Below the pieces are notes generated by a model. That model saw only the letters and a list, made by a program, of their open reading frames with translations. It made no database searches and was not told the DNA's origin. A DNA stretch of 15,318 nucleotides from Gemmatimonadales bacterium (lineage in GTDB: Bacteria; Gemmatimonadota; Gemmatimonadetes; Gemmatimonadales; GWC2-71-9). The stretch lies in NCBI GenBank assembly GCA_013813145.1, contig JACCSE010000207.1, positions 1 to 15,318 of the forward strand. Direction: 5' to 3'. How positions within the stretch are numbered: the first letter of the stretch is position 1; every line of letters begins with the position of its first letter. Below, in pieces: positions 8,796 to 15,318 of the stretch. A program made the position numbers and the translations under genes.

Positions 8796-11134
8796 TGTAT
8801 CGGGCCGCGGTCGCCGTGGCCGCACTGGTCCTCACCGGTTACGTCGTCACCCTCGCGCCTACCGTGACTTTCTGGGACGCCGGCGAGTTCATTGCGGCGG
8901 CGTATACCCTCGGCATCCCCCATCCGCCAGGCACTCCGCTGTTCGTGCTGATCGCGCACGTGTGGGGACGGCTGCTGCCGATAGGCGAGTTCGCCTACCG
9001 CACCAACCTGCTCAGCGCGGTGCTCAGTGCCTCCGCGGCGGGGTTCTTTTTTCTGGCGGTGCACGAATCCTTGCGCGGCTGGGCTGCCGGCTTGGACGAG
9101 GCGACGGGCCGGCTGCTGCGGGTCGGGGGGGCGGCCGCTGCCGCGATCCTCGGCGCCTTTGCGTTCACCAACTGGCAGAACTCGAACGAAACCGAGGTCT
9201 ACGGGGTCGCGACCTTCACCATTGCCGCCATGACCTGGCTGGTGAATCTCTGGCGCCGGCAGCGGGATACCGAACGCGCACCGCGGCTCCTGCTGCTGGT
9301 CGTCTTCCTGGCCGGCATCTCGATCGGCAACCATCTGCTGGCGCTGCTCGCCGGCCCCGCGATCGTCGGTTTCCTCGGGGTGACGCTCTGGCGCGAGCCG
9401 GCGGCCCACCCGGCGCTCCGGCGGCAGGAGTGGGGGCAAGTGGCGGTCGTGGCAGGAGTCTGGTCCCTCCTCATCGGAACCGGACTCGGCAGCACGACCC
9501 TCACCGCGGCAGGCGCGCTCTGTTTCGTGGCGGCGGCGCTCTTCGCCGCCACCGGTGGCGCCGGCGGGTTCGCCATGGTGAGCCTCGTCATCGCCGCCGT
9601 GGGGTTTACGCCGTATCTCTACCTCTACATCCGTTCGGGGCAGAACCCGATCATCAACGAGGCGGCGCCGGCTACTTTCGACGCGCTGCTCGCGGTCATC
9701 CGCCGCGCTCAGTACCCGCCCCGCACCCCGCTGGACGATCCGACGGTGGCGCACGGTCCGGATAACCCGGGACGCACCCTGGGGATTCTCGGGCTACAGC
9801 TCCTGAACTACTTCCAGTACTTCGACTGGCAGTGGGCCCGCTCGCTGGAGGGCGCGCTCCGCACGCTGGTCACCATCGCCTTCGCCGGCTTCGGCGTGCG
9901 CGGTTTGCTGGCTCAGCGCCGAAGCGACCGCGCCAACTGGTGGCTCCTGCTCCTCCTGTTCCTGGTGACGGGGCTCGGGCTGGTGGCCTACATGAACTTT
10001 CGGCCGGGGTTCAGCCTCGGATTCGATCGGTACCCGCGATCCGAAGATCACGAGGTGCGGGAGCGGGACTACTTCTTCGTCGTGAGCTTCATCGTCTGGG
10101 GACTCTGGGCCGGCATCGGCATCGCGGCGCTCGCCCGGGACCTGGCGGCCCGTGGTGGGAACGCGCGCCGGCTGGCGCCGGCGGTGCTGGGTCTCGCCCT
10201 GTTCCCGGTTGCGCTCAACTTCGACGCCGCCTCCCGGCGGCACGGGCCCGACGCGCGACTCGCCGCCGACTTCGCCTACGATCTCCTCAACAGCGCGCCC
10301 CCTTACGGCGTGCTCTTCACCTACGGCGACAACGACACCTTCCCGCTCTGGTGGGCGCAGGAGGTGGCGGGGATCCGCCGGGACGTGACGGTAGTCTGTC
10401 TGGCGCTGGCCAACACCGACTGGTACATGCGGCAGCTCCGGGACAATCCCACCCGGCCGGTGGAGGTCGCCAAGCTTCCGGCGATCTGGCGCGACTCGAT
10501 CCCGCCGCGCCCCCAGGCGTCGTTGCACGGGATGAGCGACTCGGCGATCGCTTCGGCCATGAACGGCTACTACGTGGGTGACCCTCAAAGCGTGAAGCTC
10601 GGCCCGCTCACCCGCGAGTTGAGTCCCGGGACCGTGCTCTACCCGAACGACATCATGTCGCTCAGCGTGGTGCAACAGAACCTGGGCCGGCGACCGATCG
10701 TCTGGGCGGTGACCGCGGGCCGGGGCTTCGCGGGGCTGGGAGACTACGTCGTGCAGAAGGGGCTGGGGTTCCATCTTCAGACGGCGCTGCCGGACACCAC
10801 CGACCCCCGCCTCGATCTCAAGCGGCTGGCCAGCGCTCCGCTGGACGTTCCGGCGAGCGAGGCGCTGGTCTACGGCGCGTACCGGTACGCCGATCTGCTG
10901 GAGGAGGGATCGGCCGCCTTGGACCCGACCGCGCAGAGCGCGGCCGCCAGCCTGGCCCTTCCCTTCGTTCAGTTGGTGTACGCCTACCAGGGCAGGGGTC
11001 CGGGGGCGCGGCCGCAGATGCAGCGCGCGCTGGACCACGCGGCGAAGCTCTCACCCAATCCCGAGCTGCGGCAGGCGCTGCTCCAGTTGCTCCAGGCTCC
11101 GCCGGAGCCGGACGGTCCGACGCTTCAGGAATGA
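8795..11134 (+). CDS. DUF2723 polytopic membrane protein, GT-C glycosyltransferase-like
   Basis: The protein has 779 residues and belongs to the DUF2723 family, known mainly from Bacteroidota and Gemmatimonadota and resembling protein O-mannosyltransferases. An N-terminal helix is followed by TFWDAGEFIAAAYTLGIPHPPG (D28, E31 if GTG 8795 is the start). The acidic pair in the first extracytoplasmic loop is where GT-C enzymes place catalytic residues. Many hydrophobic helices follow up to about residue 480. The last ~300 residues are soluble and include the family-typical GVLFTYGDNDTFPLWWAQEV segment. GTG 8795 is preceded by GGAG (8784-8787) with 7 bases spacing and overlaps folP by one base; the longer open frame upstream is a shadow of folP. 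Family membership is clear; donor, acceptor and activity are unknown. A glycan or glycoprotein role is inference. Confidence 0.85.
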   Translation: MYRAAVAVAALVLTGYVVTLAPTVTFWDAGEFIAAAYTLGIPHPPGTPLFVLIAHVWGRLLPIGEFAYRTNLLSAVLSASAAGFFFLAVHESLRGWAAGLDEATGRLLRVGGAAAAAILGAFAFTNWQNSNETEVYGVATFTIAAMTWLVNLWRRQRDTERAPRLLLLVVFLAGISIGNHLLALLAGPAIVGFLGVTLWREPAAHPALRRQEWGQVAVVAGVWSLLIGTGLGSTTLTAAGALCFVAAALFAATGGAGGFAMVSLVIAAVGFTPYLYLYIRSGQNPIINEAAPATFDALLAVIRRAQYPPRTPLDDPTVAHGPDNPGRTLGILGLQLLNYFQYFDWQWARSLEGALRTLVTIAFAGFGVRGLLAQRRSDRANWWLLLLLFLVTGLGLVAYMNFRPGFSLGFDRYPRSEDHEVRERDYFFVVSFIVWGLWAGIGIAALARDLAARGGNARRLAPAVLGLALFPVALNFDAASRRHGPDARLAADFAYDLLNSAPPYGVLFTYGDNDTFPLWWAQEVAGIRRDVTVVCLALANTDWYMRQLRDNPTRPVEVAKLPAIWRDSIPPRPQASLHGMSDSAIASAMNGYYVGDPQSVKLGPLTRELSPGTVLYPNDIMSLSVVQQNLGRRPIVWAVTAGRGFAGLGDYVVQKGLGFHLQTALPDTTDPRLDLKRLASAPLDVPASEALVYGAYRYADLLEEGSAALDPTAQSAAASLALPFVQLVYAYQGRGPGARPQMQRALDHAAKLSPNPELRQALLQLLQAPPEPDGPTLQE

Positions 11135-11544
11135 CCGACGAAGCGTCCGGTGGCGCCGTCGTGCTGTTCGACGGAGTCTGCAACCTGTGCAACGCCTGGG
11201 TGCTGTTCGTGATCGACCGCGACCCGCGCGGACGGTTCGCCTTCGCGCCGCTGCAGAGCGAAGGAGCCGCGGCGCTCGTTCGGCGGAGGGGGTACGCCGG
11301 CGCTCCCCTCGCGACCATCGTCCTGATCGAGGACGGGCGGGTGTACGAGCGTTCCACCGCGGTTCTACGAATCGTACGCCGGCTGAGCGGCCTCTGGCCG
11401 GCGCTATCCCTGCTCCTCGCCGTGCCGCGGCCGATCCGTGACGCGGTGTACGACTGGAGCGCCCGGCGGCGATACCGATGGTTTGGCCGGCAGGATGCGT
11501 GCAGGGTGCCGACGCCGGGACTGCGAAGCAGGTTCCTGGGATGA
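11131..11544 (+). CDS. DCC-family (DUF393) putative thiol-disulfide oxidoreductase
   Basis: The 137-residue protein shows the DCC-family signature: VVLFDGVCNLCN near the N-terminus with C17 and C20 as a CxxC pair. The middle part is IVLIEDGRVYERSTAVLRI and the C-terminus is YDWSARRRYRWFGRQDACRVPTP. Family length (about 130-140) fits. The family is annotated as thioredoxin-like thiol-disulfide oxidoreductases but biochemical roles are poorly known. No signal peptide is seen, so a cytoplasmic or membrane-associated place is likely. ATG 11131 overlaps the DUF2723 stop as ATGA. Such genes are scattered in many contexts, so the neighbourhood says little beyond co-transcription. Confidence 0.88.
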   Translation: MTDEASGGAVVLFDGVCNLCNAWVLFVIDRDPRGRFAFAPLQSEGAAALVRRRGYAGAPLATIVLIEDGRVYERSTAVLRIVRRLSGLWPALSLLLAVPRPIRDAVYDWSARRRYRWFGRQDACRVPTPGLRSRFLG

Positions 11545-11565
11545 CCCGAGGAGACTCATCGCGCG

Positions 11566-12090
11566 ATGCCGAAATGGAAATTGGCCCGTAGGGCGCTCAT
11601 CCCGATGCCCGTGGTCCAGCTCTATTACTTCTGGAAGCATCGGGCCATCGTGAGCGGAAAGGCGGAAGTGGACCTCGCCCCTTCGACGTCGTGGGGCAAG
11701 GGATGTGTCATCTCCGCCTTCACCAAGATCAAGATCAGCGGCCCCTTCGTAATGGGCCGGCGGGTGCAGATCTCGACCGGTTGCTTCATCGGGGCGGGCG
11801 CGGGCGGCCTCACCCTGGGCGATGACGTCCTCATCAGCCCCAACTGCTCGATCATCACCGGCAACTACCGCTTCGACCGGCTGGAGGTGCCCCTCAGGGA
11901 GCAGGGCTCCGTCAGCAAAGGCATCAGGATCGGCGACCGGGTCTGGCTCGGCTCCAACTCGGTGGTGCTCGACGGAGCGGTCATCGGCGACAACGTGATC
12001 GTCGCCGCCGGCTCGGTCGTGAGCGGGACCATCGCGGCCAACAGTATCATTCAGGGCAACCCGCCTAAGGTCATCTTCACCCGACGGTAA
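11566..12090 (+). CDS. Left-handed beta-helix (hexapeptide repeat) acyltransferase, WbbJ-like
   Basis: The 174-residue protein has a basic/hydrophobic N-terminus (residues 1-30) followed by imperfect hexapeptide repeats from about 35 to 170. Typical strings are FVMGRRVQISTGCFIGAGAG, LTLGDDVLISPNCSI, IRIGDRVWLGSNSVVLDGAVIGDNVIVAAGSVVSG and IIQGNPPKVI. This is the trimeric LbetaH fold of the COG0110 O-acetyltransferases used in polysaccharide synthesis. Known members mostly use acetyl-CoA, but LbetaH relatives such as LpxA and LpxD use acyl-ACP. That matters because an ACP gene lies two genes downstream. The acceptor is probably a sugar hydroxyl or amine; this is inferred from the family. A GAGGAG at 11548-11553 is 12 bases before the ATG, somewhat far. 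The gene is 21 bases after the DCC gene and 5 bases before the FkbH gene. Confidence 0.85.
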   Translation: MPKWKLARRALIPMPVVQLYYFWKHRAIVSGKAEVDLAPSTSWGKGCVISAFTKIKISGPFVMGRRVQISTGCFIGAGAGGLTLGDDVLISPNCSIITGNYRFDRLEVPLREQGSVSKGIRIGDRVWLGSNSVVLDGAVIGDNVIVAAGSVVSGTIAANSIIQGNPPKVIFTRR

Positions 12091-12095
12091 GTTTC

Positions 12096-13949
12096 ATGAC
12101 TCCTCTCCCTGAATTCGCCGGCGGCTCGCTGACCGCTGTCGCGGCCGGTGTGCCGCCGGGCAGCCCCTGGTCCACGTACCAGTCGGCTGCCCGGAAGCTC
12201 GACCGGATTCCGGCCGAGTCGGTTCCGGAGCCGCTGCGGGCCAGAGTCGCGGTGCTGGGCTCGTTCACCCTCGAGCCCTTTCTCTCGGTGCTGCGGGTTG
12301 AGGGGGCGCGGGCCGGGCTCTGGATCGAGACCTATCTGGCGCCTTACGGGCAGTATCTCGGCGAGCTGCTCGATCCGGCCTCCGGGCTCTATCGGTTCCG
12401 GCCCCACGTCACCTTCCTGGCGATCGACGGCGACGTGCTCTGGCACCAGCGCTGGACGGAGAACCCACCGCTCCTCAGCGAACCGGTGGTCGGAGGGCTG
12501 CTGACTCCGCTGTTCGCCGGGCTCGACGTCTTCGACCACGCCGGCACCGGCATCGTGGTGGTGAACGATTTCATCCTGCCGCGCCGGAGCACGGAAGGCG
12601 TCAACGCCTTCCGCAGCAAGGGAACCTTCGCCCACACGGTCGCCCACGCGAACAAGCACCTGCGCCTTCGCCTCGCCGCCCGGGCCCACACTTTCCTGTT
12701 TCCGTTGGCCGATCTGGTGGCGCAGGTGGGCCGGAATCATGCGTTCAACTGGCGCACCCACTACCGGGGGCACGTGAGCTGGTCCGACGCCCTGATGGGC
12801 GCGGTCGCCGAGCGGTACGTGGGGTTCGCGCTCGCCGCCCTGGGCAAGGCCACCAAGTGCATCGTGCTCGACCTGGACAATACGCTCTGGGGCGGCGTGC
12901 TCGGCGAGGAGGGGCCGGGCGGCATCGCGCTCGGGCACCACTGGCCCGGCAGCGAGTTCGTGGACTTCCAGAGGGAGCTGCTGGACTTACAGCGGCAGGG
13001 CATTCTGCTGACCGTGTGCAGCAAGAACAACGAAGAGGAAGCGCTTGCGGCGCTGCGCACCCATCCGGCCATGCTGATCCGGGAGGAGCATCTGGCGGCG
13101 TACCGGATCAACTGGGAGGACAAGGCGAGCAACATCCGAGCGATCGCCCGGGAGCTCAACATCGGGCTGGAGCACATGCTGCTGATCGACGACAGCCCGC
13201 ACGAGCGGGCCTGGGTGCGCGAGCAGCTTCCCGAGCTCCGGATCCCGGAGATGCCGGCCGATCCATCGCTCTATGCCCACTGGGTCGGGTCGCTTTCCTC
13301 GCTGATCGTCCTTCAGCACACCGCGGAAGACGCGCAGCGGACTCGCCAGTACCAGGAATCCCGGAGCCGGGAGGCTTACCGTGGCGCGGTCGGGTCGCTG
13401 GAGGACTTCTTGCGGGGCCTCGAAATCCGGGTGGAGATAGATTTGGTCGGCGAGAACAGCGTCGGCCGGGTGGTGCAGTTGCTGGCCAAGACCAACCAGT
13501 TCAACCTGACCACCCGGAGGCATGACGAGCCGACCATCCGGCGCCGGGCGAGCGCGAGCGAGTGGCGGATCTACACCATGCGCGTGGTGGACCGGTTCGG
13601 GGATTTCGGCTTGACGGCGGTGGCCATCGTCAGCCCAGGCCCCGATGTCTGGCACCTGGAGTCCTTTCTCATGAGTTGCCGCGTGATCGGGAAGTCGGTG
13701 GAAACGGCACTGCTGGCCCGGGTCGCGGCCGACGCCCGTGAGGCCGGCGCATCCGCCCTGTCCGCGGAGTTCGTGGATTCCGGCCGGAACCAGGTCGCAG
13801 CACCGTTCCTCGCGAATCACGGATTTACCGTGGGAGACGACGCCCGCTGGCACCGATCGCTCGGAGCTTCGGGGCCCGAGTGGCCGGGCTGGGTGGAGTC
13901 CATCACACCGACGGGTGTGGCCACCATCGCCGCCCGGGTCGAATCATGA
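12096..13949 (+). CDS. FkbH-like HAD/GNAT protein, probable glyceryl-ACP synthase
   Basis: The 617-residue protein has three parts. Residues 1-250 form the N-terminal FkbH region. Residues about 250-390 form a HAD IIIC domain with DLDNT (D259, D261), TVCSKNNEE (C308 just before SKNN) and LLIDDSPHER (D365, D366). The C-terminus, about 400-600, is GNAT-like, with VVQLLAKTNQFNLTTRRHDE and VVDRFGDFGLTAVAIV followed by FLMSCRVIGKSVETALLA. Characterised FkbH proteins take D-1,3-bisphosphoglycerate, remove phosphate and load the glyceryl group on an ACP, for methoxymalonyl extender units or other glycerate-derived groups. The ACP overlapping its stop by four bases (ATGA) is the obvious partner. No dehydrogenases of the methoxymalonyl pathway or polyketide synthase genes are here, so the product is probably used differently. 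The start is ATG 12096; the preceding purine stretch is weak. Confidence 0.87.
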   Translation: MTPLPEFAGGSLTAVAAGVPPGSPWSTYQSAARKLDRIPAESVPEPLRARVAVLGSFTLEPFLSVLRVEGARAGLWIETYLAPYGQYLGELLDPASGLYRFRPHVTFLAIDGDVLWHQRWTENPPLLSEPVVGGLLTPLFAGLDVFDHAGTGIVVVNDFILPRRSTEGVNAFRSKGTFAHTVAHANKHLRLRLAARAHTFLFPLADLVAQVGRNHAFNWRTHYRGHVSWSDALMGAVAERYVGFALAALGKATKCIVLDLDNTLWGGVLGEEGPGGIALGHHWPGSEFVDFQRELLDLQRQGILLTVCSKNNEEEALAALRTHPAMLIREEHLAAYRINWEDKASNIRAIARELNIGLEHMLLIDDSPHERAWVREQLPELRIPEMPADPSLYAHWVGSLSSLIVLQHTAEDAQRTRQYQESRSREAYRGAVGSLEDFLRGLEIRVEIDLVGENSVGRVVQLLAKTNQFNLTTRRHDEPTIRRRASASEWRIYTMRVVDRFGDFGLTAVAIVSPGPDVWHLESFLMSCRVIGKSVETALLARVAADAREAGASALSAEFVDSGRNQVAAPFLANHGFTVGDDARWHRSLGASGPEWPGWVESITPTGVATIAARVES

Positions 13950-14197
13950 GCGCCGGCGACGAGAGGGCCGCCCGGGTTCGCGAGCTTCTCGCGGAGGTAC
14001 TCGACGTGCCGCTCCCGAGCATCGGCCCGGGATTCTCGGCCGCCACCGCGGGGTCCTGGACCTCGCTGAACCACCTCATGCTCGTCTCGCAGCTCGAGGG
14101 TGAATTCGGGGTGATCTTCACCAATGCGGAGATCGGCGAGCTCACTTCGTTCGACCGGATCGTGAGCGCGCTGGCCCAGCACCTCGAACCCGGTTGA
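13946..14197 (+). CDS. Acyl carrier protein
   Basis: This small 83-residue protein has the four-helix ACP pattern. The putative phosphopantetheine serine is S40 in GSWTSLNHLMLVSQLE, at the start of helix II, followed by FGVIFTNAEIGELTSFDRIVSAL for helix III and the C-terminal helix. The usual D-S-L around the serine is T-S-L here. Other ACPs of this type read W-D-S-L-N-H, so the loss of the aspartate is mild but notable. It starts with ATG overlapping the FkbH stop and is the last gene of the run. Its most likely load is the glyceryl group made by the FkbH protein; it is too divergent and wrongly placed to be the fatty-acid ACP. A longer in-frame extension to 13880 is within the FkbH gene and is not credible. 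Confidence 0.85.
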   Translation: MSAGDERAARVRELLAEVLDVPLPSIGPGFSAATAGSWTSLNHLMLVSQLEGEFGVIFTNAEIGELTSFDRIVSALAQHLEPG

Positions 14198-14246
14198 CCC
14201 GGGCTTAAATCCCACTATCCGAGCTGGCCCCGCGCCTGTATGTTCT

Positions 14247-14274
14247 GGCCCGTCGTTACTTTGTGACGAAGGCC
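14247..14274 (+). other. Interrupted hairpin between the ACP gene and the epimerase gene
   Basis: GGCC (14247-14250) pairs with GGCC (14271-14274), and TCGTTAC (14253-14259) pairs with GTGACGA (14263-14269) including one G-U, closing a TTT loop. The internal loop is CG opposite A. No T run follows, so it is not a classic intrinsic terminator; it could end the long operon with help, be a 5'-leader element of the epimerase gene, or be a symmetric protein-binding site. Elsewhere in 14198-14313 a TTGACC (14194-14199) and TATCCG (14216-14221) are separated by 16 bases, a weak promoter candidate. Confidence 0.35.
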
Positions 14275-14313
14275 ACGGACGCGCTCGCCTCGATCCCCCA
14301 TTCTCGTGGGCCC

Positions 14314-15318
14314 ATGAATCGTGCAGCGCGTTTAAGCAACCCCGAAGGTGAGCCCCTCGCCGAGCTCACCCAGGAGACCAGCGTCTTGTCCGATCTTCAG
14401 AATAGCGGTCGCCGGGTCTTGATAACGGGAGCGGCAGGCTACACCGGACTGGCGCTGGCTCGCCATCTGCTGGCCTCGGGATATTCGGTGCGGGCCCTGG
14501 TTCGGCGGCCCCCACGTTCGCCCGAGCTGTCTCAGGCGGGTGCAGAAATTGTCACTGGGGACGTCCGGGACCCGGAGGTGGTACGGCAGGCCCTGGAGGG
14601 AATCCACACCGTGTATCACCTCGCGGCCGTGTTCCGCCGCGCGGGGGTGCCCGATTCCGAGTACCGTACGGTCCATGTCGACGCCACGAGGCAACTGGTC
14701 GAATGCAGCGCCGAGGCCGGAACGAGCCGGTTCGTGCATTGCAGCACCGTCGGGGTCCACGGGGATGTCGGGTCGGACGGGCCGGTCACCGAGGACGCTC
14801 CGCTTCAGCCGGGCGACATCTACCAGCAGACCAAGCTCGAAGGCGAGCAGATGGCGCTGGCCACGGCCGAGCGGGTCGGTGTTCCGCTCACCGTGGTGCG
14901 GCCGGGGCCTATCTACGGTCCGGGCGAGCGGCGCTTCCTCAAGATGATCGGCGGCGTAGCCCGCGGACGGTTCATGCTGGTGGGCGACGGCTCGCCGCGC
15001 TTCCAGATGGTCTACGTGGAGGACCTGGTCGAGGGAATCCGGCTGGCCGGCGAGACGCCGAACGCCGTGGGCCGCACCTACATCCTCACCGGCGACGAGG
15101 CCCCGACCCTCAACGAACTGGTCAGCGAGATCGCCGAGGTCGCCCACGTGAGCGCACCGCGCTGGCACGTGCCGGTCTGGCCGGTCTGGCTCGCCGGCGC
15201 CCTTTGCGAGGCGGTCTGCGTGCCGTTCCGGATCGAGCCGCCGCTCTTCCGCCGCCGCGTCAAGTTCTTCACCAGCAACCGCTGGTTCGACACCTCTCGA
15301 GCCCGGATCGAACTGGGC
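14314..15318 (+). CDS. NAD(P)-dependent sugar epimerase/dehydratase (extended SDR), 3' end outside window
   Basis: The frame is open from 14314 to the window end (335 codons) with no stop, so the gene is partial. It encodes an extended short-chain dehydrogenase/reductase: Rossmann motif GAAGYTG at residues 39-45, then FVHCSTVGVHG with S144, the catalytic YQQTK (Y170, K174), and RPGPIYGPGERRF. Members act on nucleotide sugars, or on steroid- or flavanol-like substrates; this one resembles the hopanoid-associated sugar epimerase and dihydroflavonol reductase branch. The substrate cannot be assigned. The start is uncertain. ATG 14314 has no ribosome binding site and gives a 35-residue N-terminal extension. 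TTG 14386 has AGGAGA (14372-14377) 8 bases upstream and begins SDLQNSGRRVLITGAAG, more typical of the family. Confidence 0.88.
   Translation, partial: MNRAARLSNPEGEPLAELTQETSVLSDLQNSGRRVLITGAAGYTGLALARHLLASGYSVRALVRRPPRSPELSQAGAEIVTGDVRDPEVVRQALEGIHTVYHLAAVFRRAGVPDSEYRTVHVDATRQLVECSAEAGTSRFVHCSTVGVHGDVGSDGPVTEDAPLQPGDIYQQTKLEGEQMALATAERVGVPLTVVRPGPIYGPGERRFLKMIGGVARGRFMLVGDGSPRFQMVYVEDLVEGIRLAGETPNAVGRTYILTGDEAPTLNELVSEIAEVAHVSAPRWHVPVWPVWLAGALCEAVCVPFRIEPPLFRRRVKFFTSNRWFDTSRARIELG
14372..14377 (+). promoter_or_regulatory. Possible ribosome binding site for a TTG start of the epimerase
   Basis: AGGAGA lies 8 bases before TTG 14386, in the epimerase frame and 15 codons before the Rossmann glycine motif. 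It makes the TTG a serious rival to ATG 14314. Confidence 0.35.

Noticed and set aside
8464..9765. A 433-codon plus-strand frame bridging folP and the DUF2723 gene
   Set aside because: It is an R/G/P-rich frame overlapping two real genes and has no domain signature.

Overview
This window is high-GC, gene-dense bacterial chromosome. The lineage is an inference. A large orphan FtsX/MacB permease of the acidobacterial type, a DUF2723 membrane protein and the gene order tilS-hpt-ftsH-folP-DUF2723 together suggest Gemmatimonadota or a nearby group. I could not test this by search.

Layout. Positions 54-127 hold an elongator tRNA-Met (CAU) with a recognisable promoter just upstream. Next, on the minus strand, is a complete PrlF-YhaV type II toxin-antitoxin pair (192-1110). 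Its promoter region (1142-1177) carries two small palindromes that look like an autoregulatory operator. Reading away from it on the plus strand is an orphan ABC-type permease (1252-3698). It is broken by a one-base frameshift after about 46 codons but is otherwise intact.

From 3777 to 14197 nine plus-strand genes lie almost without gaps: tilS, hpt, ftsH, folP, a DUF2723 polytopic membrane protein, a DCC-family (DUF393) thiol-disulfide protein, a left-handed beta-helix acyltransferase, an FkbH-like HAD/GNAT protein and an acyl carrier protein. Most junctions overlap by 1-23 bases or abut, so this reads as one long operon. The first four are housekeeping genes (tRNA-Ile2 lysidine synthesis, purine salvage, membrane proteolysis, folate synthesis) in an order also known from Firmicutes. 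The last three look like a small acyl-transfer module: FkbH proteins load a glyceryl unit from 1,3-bisphosphoglycerate onto an ACP, and the beta-helix protein could pass an acyl group to a sugar. With a GT-C-like membrane protein in the same operon and a sugar-epimerase-like gene next door, decoration of a cell-surface glycan is a reasonable but unproven hypothesis.

After a 116-base gap with an interrupted hairpin, an NAD(P)-dependent epimerase/dehydratase gene begins at 14314 or 14386 and runs off the window. I saw no CRISPR array, insertion sequence, rRNA or phage genes. The acyl-transfer module is the most interesting part; the rest is largely ordinary.
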